A DNA stretch of 64,000 nt from Leptodactylus fallax (Eukaryota; Chordata; Amphibia; Anura; Leptodactylidae), in contig CAMRHE010000133.1 in the NCBI GenBank assembly GCA_947044405.1, positions 1,488,001 through 1,552,000 on the forward strand. The letters run 5' to 3'. The notes under the pieces are model-generated. The model saw only the letters and a program-made list of their open reading frames with translations. It was not told where the DNA came from and searched no databases. Shown here one piece after another: positions 1-11,562 of the stretch; position 1 is the first letter of the stretch, and every line of letters starts with the position of its first letter. The translations under genes were made by a program, and so were the position numbers.

Positions 1-3000
1 CATGTGTGAGAATCTGCTCTGCTCATATACACTGCATAACAGTGGCGTAAGGAAGGGGTATACAAAGAATAATATGGTTTATAGTGTATATGTATGTAAC
101 TGATCAGTGATAACACACTATAGCGGTCAATAGATTTTATACTTACAGAGTCCTATTGGAATGGTGGGAGGTTCTTGCCGGACTTCACATTGCTCCAGTT
201 TATTAAGCGGATGCGATCTGATGGATGGTGATATTGCCAGTCGGTCACATGGAGTTTTGCAGAGAAGCTGGGAAATGAGAGACTCCATTAGATGTTATGT
301 ATATATAAATATATAGGGTATAGTACAATGTCTATGATCAACTCTTATGTCTCATCCCTTCTTATAAACCCGTCATATTATACTACTCACTCCTTCTATG
401 AAATTGATGGCATCAGGGCTTTTGAGCCAGATGGTGCCAGACATTGCAGCTCATGCTCATTCACTTGAATACTGTAGTACCAGACATTGCCCATAAGCTA
501 GAATGGCAGTGTTTCTGTTTCAATGGCACAGTTAGATACAGCTACAACTGCTGCAAAATATACATATATCTACATATGCTCTTGCTACATTAAAAGACCC
601 AGCATATCCACCGAGCCGCACAGATAGGTTAGGATCACCTGAATCGAAGTGTATCGGTGTCTCATTTTCTGAAATATTGTCATTTTTATCAATATGCAAT
701 TGAGCTCTATGGAGCAATGAAGGCATGGCCGCTCACCTCTTTGGAGCAATAACAACAATCTCAACGATTAAAGCAAGTCTACTTTGTAACTCAATATCAC
801 AGGACCAAATGTCCCCGGGTCACGCATTGTCTATTTCTTCACTTCCATACGCTCTTTGTCTTATTGCAAATCACATTTAATTAACATCCGCCGGCGCCGC
901 TGATCCGCTTGTCCTGACACCATAATAATAAGCACTACAAGTAATTGCCACATTAGTTTACATAAAAAATGTTAGTGTCTAATTTGTAATAATCCAGATA
1001 TCCCTGGGTACAAATATGATAAAGTGTGGATAGAAATGTAGAAGTCACTCAACATCATTACAATGCCAATATCCACATATACTGTCTATAATATACAAGG
1101 CATAAAAAACAATGCAACACTAGTGAAAGGATTTAATCATTCTGGTGCCACCAAATGGGGCTCAGTATGGAAGTTTATGATATTCTGCCCTAGAAGTAAC
1201 TATTAGCTCCATAATGTGCTGTCCGATGATGCTGGGCACCACTTTGATCTGTAAAATCAATATGGAGATATACATAAAAAAGATCCATATGCCTCTTGTG
1301 ACAATTTGAGGGGATTAGCCTCAATGGCGGCAGACTCCTGGACCCGACAGCGGTGTTGGTGGTACTGGGCGCCGGAGAAGCAGCATTCGGACGGTGCTAG
1401 TATAAAGTAAATGGCTTTATTTCAGCTTTAAAGGTGGAACAAAAACAGCCTGGGCCACATTTAGGGCACTAACTCACTGCTTGACCCCTATCTATCCTCT
1501 GGGGCAACAAGCAGCCTGACTCATGCTCCACTCGAGCCAAAAGTCCTCTTTTGGAAGCCAGCCCTCCTGGGACAGACCGCCTGTCTGTCCTTGGCTGGTT
1601 CCACACTCCCTGCTTCCTGCAGGTCGCCACAACAGCTCTGATGCTGTCTCTACTCCTTCTGGAGTTACGCCCCCCATAGGTGTGGCTGAGGGCCTTTTCA
1701 TGCCTGGCCCTGGGTCGCTCAATAGCGCCCTCTGGGTTCACACACTCACACTCTATATGAAATCAGACATATGTCAAGGCGCAGTAAAGTCCTATAACAC
1801 TCTATGGGATCAGTGTTACATTTCCATTCAACTCTGAGGCAATGTGTATGAAGTCATAGTGCCTGGAGCAATATGTCATATTAGATGGGTCACCTATAAA
1901 GTAAAGTATACTGTAAGGTCTTCTTCTTTACCTTCCCTCTTGCCAGGACATGTGTATCACAAGCCTTTTTAAATAACATGATTGTGTGATATTTTGTCAC
2001 AAGATATCTATCTGATATGTGACTATGTATAAACAGCCAGTGATTATGTTGTGAATGTAACCTGAAAGGGTTTGCTAGTATGTTCCAATATTGTATTAAA
2101 TTGGTTCCATAAGAAATTGGAGTGTTTAACCAAATTTGAGCTAAGGTTAAGGTTGACACATCTCTACATATCTGTACTTATTTATACTGAGTTCCATGGT
2201 CTACTGTAACATCACTTGAGCAGTAGAGATGAGCGAATCAATTTTATTCCGAACTTTCCAAACATTTTGGATTCTGGTGAATCAAAAGTTTTGGAATTAA
2301 TTTTGAACAAATAACTCAAAAAGGCAGATCAAGAATCAGAACAAGATAGATTCCTAGGAGCCCTCAGAGCGTCATGCACGACTTTGAGGGCAATCGAGGC
2401 ACAAATTTATTAGCAGGAAATTCACTCATCTATGTTGGACAGCTTTACTGTGAAAGCATGGACAGCTAGGGGCAGCATGAATATGTATGCCGATATCATA
2501 TCCTATCATAGAACCTTTGCGGGTTGATGGAGGATTAGTTGAGACGTCTCCTCACACCATACTCATGTGATAATTGTCAGCAGATCCCACATATCTAGAA
2601 CTGAGGACAATCTACTATGTACTGTATGAGCTCTGTACCACTGTGCCCGAAACGTAATGATCACATGGTCAAAATGCAGCCATGGTGCCAATGAAGACTG
2701 GCACCCAGTTTCCAGATGCGTCTCAGCCACATCAGGACCACGTCATGACTACGCTGTGTGTTACACCCTTATTGTTATCAGAGGACTCCTGCATCTGCTT
2801 ATCCCCCTCTTCACTTCGCTTACACACTAGACCACCAGATGATTTCTAGTCGGCTGTGCAGAGAGGAGAACATTGATGAAACCTCCGTAATCCTGTCTGC
2901 GGGCAGATATTACAGCCTTATGTCTTCAGTCTAATTTCTACAGCTGGGAATGGCTAGAGTGGACCAGTTGGTGGAGACCTCTGAGCAGTTGCCCCTTTTG

Positions 3001-3240
3001 TCCTCCCGATAATCCAACCTCGTGACTGCCTAGATCTAGTCCTATAGACATATAAGCCGGATGTTTTTATTCTGTTCCTTTCCAAGCTCTTTGTCCACTT
3101 ATTTAACTTCTTTACTTCCAAGTCCCAAAATCAATTTCGCCAAATATTTTCTTTTTCTTATCCCACCATTTTTGTCCTTTATTCTCTCTTCACTTTTATC
3201 TCTATTACACTTGGCTTATTTCTTCCAATACCAGATATAA
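1..3240. other. Non-coding stretch with repeat relics
   Basis: No frame here looks like a protein. About 592-760 resembles the MITEs at 25819 and 51480 in the minus orientation (shared words around cagcatat, agataggtta and tttggagcaat) but lacks a clear left end. About 2225-2300 begins a dispersed motif (agagatgagcgaa) that recurs in altered form near 44512. The block 1310-1760 is richer in G and C and has short overlapping frames on both strands without recognisable domains; it may be an unidentified transposon remnant. Confidence 0.5.
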
Positions 3241-3359
3241 CCTATGGTCTGTTTTAGATGTATGTGTTGGAGCAGATTGCTCCTGTGAAATCCCAGGAAT
3301 TGCGCTCCTTAGAACCAAAACACAGAATGTCAAAAGGTAGGGTATAATCCAGCTTTTAT

Positions 3360-3425
3360 TTCGATAACGCGTTTCGGGGTTTTTTAGCGTTTAGGAAAAC
3401 GCACCCCTTCGTCAGATCTACATAA
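3360..3425 (-). ncRNA. Hammerhead ribozyme motif (type I, PLE)
   Basis: On the minus strand the core reads CTGACGA (3415-3409), then a stem II that starts AGGGG and closes with CCCC, then GAAA (3375-3372). A six-base palindrome ACGCGT forms stem III, followed by T as the expected cleavage base. The flanking GAT and ATC can form the first pairs of stem I. All conserved core positions of CUGANGA...GAAA are present. The very short palindromic stem III is typical of PLE hammerheads, which are thought to work as dimers. The motif lies about 105 bases from the 3' end of the element. Activity is inferred, not shown. Confidence 0.85.
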
Positions 3426-4142
3426 TAATAAGAATAAAAAACATTTAATTCATAAGAAAAGATTGGGAAATTATTTTCAAGAAATAAAATGAAATAAAAT
3501 AAAATAAAAACAACTAAATTATATGAAACTTTGTGTACATACATTTATATCTGACTGTGGCAATTCTAGCTATTGTAGAACTAAAATGCGGGTCAGTGCA
3601 GGAAAAAAAATTTTTTTACAATAATCATTATAATAAAGATCAAATATAACACAATTTCAATGAAGAATGGTTATAATAAGGATTGGATGTAGATTCTTTT
3701 AAATTATTAGTGTAGCAGGAGGTGCTTATTGTTGTTAGTGTTGATACTTTTGGTTTGATATATGCAGTAGGGATAGTAGTGAAGTCAATAGGAGAAATCA
3801 GGTAGGCTCTAAAAAGTAGTTTTCTTAATGAGTCAGTGTATAGTATATGAGTAGATAATGTAGAATGGTGTATAGAATGGTATATAGCATGGTATAAGAA
3901 AGAAGGTGTTTACCTATGTAAGTCCAAATTTACATGTATAAAATAGCATATGGAATGGTGTACAGCATATAGTATAAAGATAGCCACCAGAAGGAGGGTG
4001 CTTACCTCTGTAAATCCAAAAGTACATGTGACAAATGGTGGGGGTGGGTAGGGGAGGATCTTATGTATTGGTATAGCGCGTGGCGACGCCAGCGCAGGCG
4101 TCCTGATCATCTAGATTGTGTGTAGCGGTAAAATGAAAGTAC

Positions 4143-4201
4143 ACGCATGCGCACAAGGAACCGGAGTTCGGGTTCTTGTAAATGAAAGTGCGCGCATGCG
4201 C
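4143..4201. promoter_or_regulatory. Paired NRF1-type palindromic sites, left arm
   Basis: Two near-identical palindromes, ACGCATGCGC (4143-4152) and GCGCATGCGC (4192-4201), match the known NRF1 consensus and lie about 50 bp apart. Between them is an imperfect inverted repeat around aaggaaccgg and ggttcttg, with an ETS-like core. This spacing and composition suggest a CpG-type promoter. It is mirrored in the other arm at 8153-8211. Promoter function is inferred from motifs only. Confidence 0.55.
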
Positions 4202-4679
4202 GATAGGGGTAATATTACGAAGTCCGAGATGAGGACTAACAGACATTGCAAGGGTAGGTGCAATGTATGTGAGCGCTGGGATAAGTGGAGATTATTATGT
4301 AAATGTGGAGAGAGGACCCCTAGCTACTAGCGGGGAACTAGCTAAATGGACAATGGGTATAAGAGACGAGGGTATAACTGCTTGAAAGAATATGGATGGG
4401 GTTAAAAATTGATAAAGGGAAATAAATGTCAATAGATTAAATAGGGATAATACTTTAAACTGTAAGTGGAAGGTGAACTGTTTATATTAAGGAATCAGAA
4501 TGTGTTATAATAAAGGATTATTACATTATGATAATTCCGTGATAAATGTATGGATGAGAGGTATGATGGATAAGTGGAAGAATGTTTATTGTGAGTGAGA
4601 GAGGAAAAAAAACAAACAAAAAAAAACAAAAAACGGATGAGTGGACAACGGATGATTGAATTATGTATGGATGAGTACT

Positions 4680-5123
4680 TCATGTAATAATTTCAGTGAC
4701 TTCATTTAAGCCATAGGGATTCAGAGTATTAAGTTTATAAATCCAGAACATTTCACGCTTTTTTAGAGTTTCAAATCTATTTTCATTGACATTGGGGATT
4801 TGTTCTATTAGAGTGGCTTTAAATGAGGTAAAGTCACTATTATGAACGTGTTTTGCATGTCTTGAAACGCTGTGTTTGATGTATCCTCGGCAGGAATTGG
4901 ATCTGTGATTGTTGAGTCTGAGATGGAAAGGGAGTGTGGTGCGGCCTACATATTGGAGACCGCATCCACACTCGATTAAATAGATTACAAATTCGGATTC
5001 GCAATTCAAGGACTGTTTAATTTTAAATGTTTCCCCGGTTGTATTGCTTTTGAATTGTATTGTGTTGTTGTTTATAGATGCACAGCATTTGCATCTTTTT
5101 TTTACCACATTTAAAATTTCCAT
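4680..5123 (-). pseudogene. PLE GIY-YIG endonuclease domain (frameshifted from RT)
   Basis: A frame of 147 residues that forms the C-terminal nuclease of the Penelope-like protein. Residues around 46-60 read IYLIECGCGLQYVGRTT, the GIY-YIG signature, followed by an LRLNNHR segment, a histidine-rich middle, an REMFWIYKLNTL segment and a final GLNE, all in the order usual for PLE nucleases. A cysteine cluster (RCKCC) precedes it. The domain nicks target DNA to prime reverse transcription. It overlaps the RT frame by 13 bp in another frame. A run of eight A on the coding strand near 5096-5103, and another run just upstream, are the likely sites of the frame changes that separated nuclease from RT. 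Confidence 0.9.
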
Positions 5124-7014
5124 TTTTTTCTTTGTGCATTGTGAATAGTATTGGTGGATTGTTTTTTGCGGAGTTTGCTCGGGGCTAAAATATTCTTTAT
5201 GGTCTTGGCTCTACGGAAAGTGAGACCTGGGTTGTTCGGAAGCGATTTACCGATAATGGGATCTTTTTTTAAAATGTGCCAATGTTTGTTTAAAATATCT
5301 CGGATATTTTTGTGTTGAAAGCTATATGTTGTAAGGAAGTTGTATTGCCATTTTTCATTGTTAGGTATTGGGATAGTTTTGGACCTTAAACAGTCAGATT
5401 GGGTGAGCTTGTTGGCTTTGGCAGCTAGAATGACTGGTTTAGGGTATTTCTTCTCTAGAAATCTATTGACCATGATATTGCTTTGCTTTTGGTAATCAAC
5501 GGTGCGGGAACAGTTCCTTCTAAGTCGCTTAAATTGACTAAAGGGAACATTAATTTTCCATTTTTTATAATGATCACTATCAAAGCTCAATAAGCTATTT
5601 CCATCTACTTTTTTAAAAAATGTTTTTGTATGTATCTTAGTGTTTTCGTGACTGAGCATGAGATCCAGATATTCGATCTCGGTATTGGAAAAAGAGCTGG
5701 TGAACTGTAGGCTCCAGTCATTTGTGTTTAAATGTTGGATAAAACTTTTTAGATCATCGGTAGACCCTTTCCAGATGAACAGTAGGTCATCGATATAGCG
5801 AGTATAAAAAACTATATTGTTTGACCAATCGTAATTATTATAGATAAAATGTTCTTCGAATTTGCCCATGTATAGGTTTGCGAAGCTAGGCACAAATTTT
5901 GTACCCATGGCGGTACCTTTTCGTTGTTGGTAAAGTGATCCTTCAAAGGTAAAAATATTATGCTGCAAAATAAAAAGAATGCTGTCTAAAATAAATTTCT
6001 TTTGGACTGCTGGTAAGGAAGTGTCTTGATCTAAATAATGTGCAACGGCAGTAAGCCCTTTTGAATGCGGGATGTTGGAATATAAAGAACTAACATCGAG
6101 AGTGACCCAAAGGTAGTCATTAGACCATATGATGCTATTTAGGCGGGATATTAGTGTAGAGGAGTCTTTTAAGTATGACGGTAATTTAAAGACGTATTGT
6201 TGCAAATGATTGTCTATATATTCAGATAGGTTGCAGGTGAGGGAATTAATGCCGGATATGATGGGTCGTCCTGGGGGGTTAGTTGTATTCTTGTGTATTT
6301 TAGGTAAATGATAATAGAGGGCCATTTTAGGGTATTTGATGGTCAAAAACTCTGTTTCTTTTTTGTTTAGAATACCATTATCCATCCCATTTTGGATCAA
6401 GTTTTTATAATCTATATGGAAGGTGTTAGATGGATCATTGGAAAGTTTGTCGTAATATTCCGTGTCGGAAAGTATTCTATTGGCTTCTGCAAGATACTGG
6501 GTTCTATCTTGCAGAACAATACCACCTCCTTTATCAGCACTTCTAATGACAATATTCGTATTTTTTGATAGATTCTTAAGGGCTATTTCTTCAGAACGTG
6601 TTAAATTCTTTTTGTATCGAAATGGTTTTGTGTTGCTGTGGCTATTGATTTCTCTAAATGCATCTGAAACTAGGGAAAAGAATGTCTCAATAAAATTCCC
6701 TCTATGATGTATTGGATAGAAGTGTGATTTAGGTTTTAAATTCGTTAATCTAGGTGGGGGTGAGTTAGGGTGTAGATATTGAAATTTACTAAGTTGAGTA
6801 TCTACATTTTCTGTAGATTCGGATTTAGTCTGTAAATTGGATGTTCTTTTCAACAGCTCGAAGTGACGTTTAAGTGTTAATTTACGTGTGAAATTGTTTA
6901 AATCAAGAAACAGACGGAATTCATCGATTTTTTCTGTTGGACAGAAGGATAAACCTTTGACTAAGAGTTTGTTTTCTCAAGGTGTTAGGTTATGGGAAGA
7001 TAAATTGAATATCT
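5111..7014 (-). pseudogene. PLE reverse transcriptase core
   Basis: The open part downstream of a stop (5111-6976) encodes a PLE-type RT. Counting from 6853, SADKGGGIVLQDR lies at 105-117, GRPIIS near 195, motif A LDVSSLYSNIPH at 252-263, motif B RKGTAMGTKF at 311-320, and the catalytic YIDD at 353-356. The PLE thumb signature (QFKRLRRNC) follows. All catalytic aspartates are present. The same frame reads upstream through IFNLSSHNL and KGLSFCPT, conserved N-terminal PLE motifs, but is cut by a single TGA at 6977-6979. It ends at a TAA where the nuclease frame takes over. It is therefore a mildly damaged copy of one long protein. Confidence 0.93.
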
Positions 7015-7934
7015 TTATTGTGGATGCAATCTGTTCCTTTTGGGTTTGGGACTTTTTTTCTTGTATTTAATTCTGTTTCTTCCTCCTCTACACCCTCTTC
7101 TGGTTTTCTTTTTTGGGGTCGTTTTGGGGGAGGGTGTATAGGGTGAAAGAATTGAGTGATTTTGATGGGTGTTTTTTGGGGAGGGAGTTGGAGTGAACAC
7201 ATTGTGTGTATGGGATTGTGGGTAAGTTCGTGGGTGTTGAACGTGATTTTTGGCGATATATTTTGAGGTAACTCTAAAAAAAGAATCTTTAAACTGTAAT
7301 GGGAGAGGGCTGGTAGAACCCCCAATGTGTGACTTGGATATTGGTGAGGTGGATATTGGAGTGTTATACACTGTGAGTAATGAGTCGTCTAGGATAGTGG
7401 ATGAACTATGTGTACTGAGATCTAGTGCTAAGTCTGGATGGTCTACACCACCAAAGGATGTTGGTGGAAGTGATAGTGAGGACACTGTGTGAATATTGAG
7501 ACCTTCTAATGAATTTAAGATGTTAGTCACTACTGGATTTGAGACTGTGGTGTCAAATGTGGTAGTAAGTGATGTAGAATTACTGTGAGAAGGTATGGAG
7601 TGTGTTGAGGAGTGCATGTCGACAATGTTATTGATGGGTGAAGTCATGGATAATGTGGGGGGCTTGGTAAGAGCTGGAATGTTTCGGTTTGAAGGTATGT
7701 TGGGACCAGGTCGGGAAGGACCATTTTTAAAATTTGTTGTTGCCTCTTTGGTGGGTACCGTTTGGTGGTGTGTTGAGTAATGTGGGTTTCTTATGGTTCC
7801 ATGTTTAGGACCATAATTAGGATGATTGGTGTTACGGCTCTTATGCGTAGCTCCTCTTAAAGATAGTTTTTGTTTGTATGTAAATGGAGTTCTTGATGTA
7901 TGTGGTGAGTGTTTTTCAAGGGTATGACTGTTTA
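7015..7934 (-). pseudogene. PLE N-terminal region, basic tail
   Basis: The minus strand stays open from about 7934 down to 7015. The first ATG is at 7647 and gives 210 residues rich in Ser, Thr, Pro and Asn, ending in a strongly basic stretch with RRGCRGGRN. In other vertebrate PLEs a basic RGGR-type segment stands directly before the FNLSS motif of the RT part. Here the FNLSS motif follows in another frame, so a frameshift near 7015-7080 separates them. This is most likely the 5' part of the same polyprotein, not a separate gene. Low-complexity composition gives no other domain. Confidence 0.7.
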
Positions 7935-8152
7935 CCCTTTATCAATTTTTAACCCCATCCATATTCTTTCAAGCAGTTATACCCTCGTCTCTTATACCCA
8001 TTGTCCATTTAGCTAGTTCCCCGCTAGTAGCTAGGGGTCCTCTCTCCACATTTACATAATAATCTCCACTTATCCCAGCGCTCACATACATTGCACCTAC
8101 CCTAGCAATGTCTGTTAGTCCTCATCTCGGCCTTCGTAATATTACCCCTATC

Positions 8153-8211
8153 GCGCATGCGCGCACTTTTATTTACAAGAACCCGAACTCCGGTTCCTTG
8201 TGCGCATGCGC
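8153..8211. promoter_or_regulatory. Paired NRF1-type palindromic sites, right arm
   Basis: GCGCATGCGC occurs at 8153-8162 and again at 8202-8211, in the mirror position of the left-arm pair. This pair is upstream of the PLE coding frame on the minus strand, so it is the better candidate for the element's promoter. NRF1 sites are palindromic, which would allow transcription in both directions. Inferred from motif match only. Confidence 0.55.
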
Positions 8212-8929
8212 GTACTTTCATTTTACCGCTACACACAATCTAGATGATCAGGACGCCTGCGCTGGCGTCGCCACGCGCTATACCAATACATAAGATCCTC
8301 CCCTACCCACCCCCACCATTTGTCACATGTACTTTTGGATTTACAGAGGTAAGCACCCTCCTTCTGGTGGCTATCTTTATACTATATGCTTTACACCATT
8401 CCATATGCTATTTTATACATGTAAATTTGGACTTACATAGGTAAACACCTTCTTTCTTATACCATGCTATATACCATTCTATACACCATTCTACATTATC
8501 TATTCATATACTATACACTGACTCATTATGTCTACTTTTTAGAGCCTACCTGATTTCTCCTATTGACTTCACTACTATCCCTACTGCATATATCAAACCA
8601 AAAGTATCAACACTAACAACAATAAGCACCTCCTGCTACACTAATAATTTAAAAGAATCTACATCCAATCCTTATTATAATCATTCTTCATTGAAATTGT
8701 GTTATATTTGATCTTTATTATAATGATTATTGTAAAAAAATTTTTTTTTCCTGCACTGACCCGCATTTTAGTTCTACAATAGCTAGAATTGCCACAGTCA
8801 GATATAAATGTATGTACACAAAGTTTCATATAATTTAGTTGTTTTTATTTTATTTTATTTCATTTTATTTCTTGAAAATAATTTCCCAATCTTTTCTTAT
8901 GAATTAAATGTTTTTTATTCTTATTATTA

Positions 8930-8997
8930 TGTAGATCTGACGAAGGGGTGCGTTTTCCTAAACGCTAAAAAACCCCGAAACGCGTTATCGAAATAAA
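8930..8997 (+). ncRNA. Hammerhead ribozyme motif, right arm
   Basis: Mirror copy of the motif at 3360-3425. CTGACGA is at 8937-8943, stem II opens with AGGGG and closes with CCCC, GAAA is at 8977-8980, and the palindrome ACGCGT follows. It faces the opposite way to the coding strand, so a sense PLE transcript would carry the complement of this ribozyme near its 5' end and the active form near its 3' end. Confidence 0.83.
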
Positions 8998-9096
8998 AGC
9001 TGGATTATACCCTACCTTTTGACATTCTGTGTTTTGGTTCTAAGGAGCGCAATTCCTGGGATTTCACAGGAGCAATCTGCTCCAACACATACATCT

Positions 9097-9296
9097 AATT
9101 CCAACGGTACCATTTTTTCAGATGGCCGATACCCCCAGTTGAGTGCGATCTTGTTGTATTATACACCCTATTGTCACCTTTAATTTGAAATCTGGTTAAA
9201 AATCCTCATACATCGAGGAAGTATTGAGGTTTAACCCATTTAAATTTATATTACTATTAGTCGTACATCCACAGAGCGCAATCTTTTCCAACATTC
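9097..9296 (-). other. Asymmetric 5' extension of the PLE
   Basis: This 200-bp segment lies between the end of the right inverted arm and the 15-bp target duplication, and has no partner at the other end. It contains no open frame or clear motif. An analogous extra piece (22732-22789) lies outside one arm of the hammerhead element at 22732-24035, so it may be a structural feature of this type of insertion. Confidence 0.7.
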
Positions 9297-9311
9297 CCTA
9301 TGGTCTGTTTT

Positions 9312-10719
9312 GATGCTTTTTCTAAAAGAAAGCAGACATGTTTTTTTAATGTGAGCAAAAACTTTAATAAGAAATCCAAAGTAAATCATTTGTATCAGAT
9401 CATCTCCAGTCCAGCTTTGTTTCTATCGAGCTTCTCCTCTGCCCTCATCTTCCCTCTGGTTACCTTTGGGTTTCTGTTCTTTACTTTGCACTTTCTGACA
9501 AGAAGAATTAAAGCCCCGAATAAAAAGCAAATACGAAAGTTCTCACTAATAGATTTCTGTGGGATATTATAAAATCTCAGTACAAATCATGTGTCATATG
9601 CAGATAAAGTAAAGGTTACCGTACGGACCGTGCAGTGATACTGTGTAATATTAACTCCTGTACGTCCATATTACGCCCACTAATGCAGGTTTCCTTGACT
9701 ATTATTCCATAAAACATATAGGGGTATTCCGGTAAGAGCGCACCAATGTGTTCATCATCCTGCCAGCTTTCTAATCTCATGTGTATCACCATTACTTGGG
9801 TCCCTGTTACACTTGTTTCAGCCCCCAGCTCCCACTGCGATCCTGTTTCAGAAGCAAGTATGGCGCCACCGCTGGTCTGACATGACTTTATCCAAGTGCT
9901 TTTGCCTACAATTCACATAATCCCCACAGCACAACTCAGTTACTTTCCACATTCACAAGTGTCTCTGGTCAGTGATTGGTCGGGAGAGAGTTGTGATGTA
10001 AAGAATTCACAGCATCATGGGGTCTCTGCGACTACTTTGCAACTAGTTGCAACTTTTTGCCTCTTGTGACAATTTTAGCTATTGGGCTTCACTGGAAGGG
10101 TTGGGGGACCAACAGATTTATGTACAATATTATAATGTATACCAGAAAGTGGCACAAATTATAGCTCTAATCTATGGCAGTTCGTTGCTGCTTTTTCCCC
10201 CCTTGATACCCACCCCACTTCTTTAGATTTGGTGCTGGCGTGACTCCAGTGCGGCGAGATCAAGGGAGCTGCCTGGTTAATATGAGAGCCCGGAGACTCC
10301 TGTAGGTTCCCCAGATAGCCTGTGGCAGGCTCCAATAGTTATATAGGGATTTTACCATAGACTGCAATACAGTAGTATTGTAGTGTATGATACAAGCAAT
10401 CTAAGGATCACAGGTTCAACTGGGGGGATGGGGGGGGGTTTTAAAAAAAGTCTTAAAACTATTTAAAAAAAAATCTAAAAAATAATATGACCCTCCTTTC
10501 CCTAGAATGCATATAAAATAAATAAAATTATTAACTAGCCTTACAAATGGTCAAATTTTTTTTGCTGTTTCGCCTCCCAAAAAAATTGAAGAAAAAGTGA
10601 TCAAACCATCAGACATTCACCAAAATGGTATAAATAAAAACATCTTATCCTGCAAAAAAAAAAAAAAAAAAAATAGTGTTACACAGCTCCATACATTGAA
10701 ACATACAAAAAAGTTACAG

Positions 10720-10752
<33 letters not shown>

Positions 10753-10941
10753 TGTGGACTAAAATAATTTTTTTCATTTTTCAAAGTTTTAGATTTTTGT
10801 ACAATATTTGAATTTTGTAACGCAGAGATTGTGCCGATCTGCGGAATATAAGGCACGTAGCTTTTTCCCGCACAGTCAGCGACATAAAACTGAAACATGA
10901 AATAAAATGGCACAGTTGTAGTTTTTTTTTCCAGCTATCCA
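9312..10941. other. Non-coding stretch with simple repeats
   Basis: No gene seen. An open frame at 9300-9572 has no domain and starts in the target duplication. About 10480-10900 resembles a dispersed frog-type transposon fragment rich in A and T, with an A run at 10654-10672 and a (TAG)n tract at 10721-10751. The T run near 10922 borders the 46-bp satellite. Confidence 0.45.
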
Positions 10942-11562
10942 GAATACTGTCATGGCTCCTAGGAACGTATCTATAATACATAGTGTATAACACTGTCAGG
11001 GCTCCTAGGAACCTATCTATAAAACATAGTGTAGAATACTGTCAGGGCTCCTAGGAACCTATCTATAAAACATAGTAGAATACTGTCAGGGCTCCTAGGT
11101 ACCTATCTATAAAACATAGTGTATAACACTGTCAGGGCTCCTAGGAACCTATCTATAAAACATAGTGTAGAACACTGTCAGGGCTCCTAGGAACCTATCT
11201 ATAAAACATAGTGTAGAACACTGTCAGGACTCCTAGGATCCTATCTATAAAACATAGTGTAGAACACTGTCAGGGCTCCTAGGAACCTATCTATAAAACG
11301 TAGTATATAACACTGCCAGGGCTCCTAGGAACCTATCTATAAAACATAGTGTATAACGCTGTCAGGTCTCCTAGGAACCTATCTATACAACATAGTGTAA
11401 AACACTGTCAGAGCTCCTAGTAACCTATCTATACAACATAGTGTAGAACACTGTCAGGGCTCCTAGGAACTTATCTATACAACATAGTGTAGAACACTGT
11501 CAGGGCTCCTAGGAACTTATCTATAAAACAGTGTAGAACATTATCAGGGCTCCTAGGAATCT
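10942..11562 (-). repeat. 46-bp satellite array, locus 1
   Basis: About 13 tandem units of 46 bp, with a core reading ctgtcagggctcctaggaac and cctatctataaaacatagtg. It is the reverse complement of the arrays at 19596 and 26830. Each unit contains the palindrome CCTAGG and a near-palindrome AGTGT...ACACT. No coding potential. Confidence 0.95.

Larger units (their letters stand above)
3256..4419 (-). repeat. PLE inverted arm, coding-strand 3' side
   Basis: Left arm of the Penelope-like element. It reads as the reverse complement of 7935-9096 with few differences and almost equal length (1164 against 1162 bp). It carries a hammerhead motif near its outer end and two GCGCATGCGC-type sites near the middle. 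Short open frames within it (for example 3356-3544 and 4061-4246) recur in the other arm but resemble no protein. The PLE literature describes terminal repeats in direct or inverted orientation; here the arm is inverted and unusually long. Confidence 0.93.
7935..9096 (+). repeat. PLE inverted arm, coding-strand 5' side
   Basis: Right arm, the reverse complement of 3256-4419. Differences are few (for example gcttta against acagca near 8390, and cctagc against cttgca near 8103), so the arms have diverged only slightly or have been homogenised. It holds its own hammerhead on the plus strand and its own pair of NRF1-type sites. Because it lies upstream of the coding frame on the minus strand, its palindromic promoter sites could drive the PLE transcript. 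Confidence 0.93.
3256..9296 (-). mobile_element. Penelope-like retroelement with long inverted arms
   Basis: The element is bounded by a perfect 15-bp target duplication, cctatggtctgtttt, at 3241-3255 and 9297-9311. It holds a reverse transcriptase and a GIY-YIG nuclease on the minus strand, the defining pair of Penelope-like elements (PLEs). Two arms of about 1.16 kb (3256-4419 and 7935-9096) are inverted copies of each other and enclose the coding part. A further 200 bp (9097-9296) lies outside the inverted arm at the coding-strand 5' end, so the structure is asymmetric, unlike a DNA transposon. Each arm has a hammerhead motif, as is known for PLE terminal repeats. The reading frame is broken by frameshifts and one stop, so this copy is probably inactive unless the lesions are assembly errors. 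The clean duplication argues that insertion was fairly recent. Confidence 0.93.

Noticed and set aside
8108..8444. Small frames in the inverted arms as conserved genes
   Set aside because: Both arms carry the same frames because they are copies of each other; no protein family is recognisable.
3256..9096. A DNA transposon with long terminal inverted repeats
   Set aside because: The coding part is RT plus GIY-YIG, the duplication is 15 bp, and one end has a 200-bp extension outside the inverted arm; these fit a Penelope-like retroelement.
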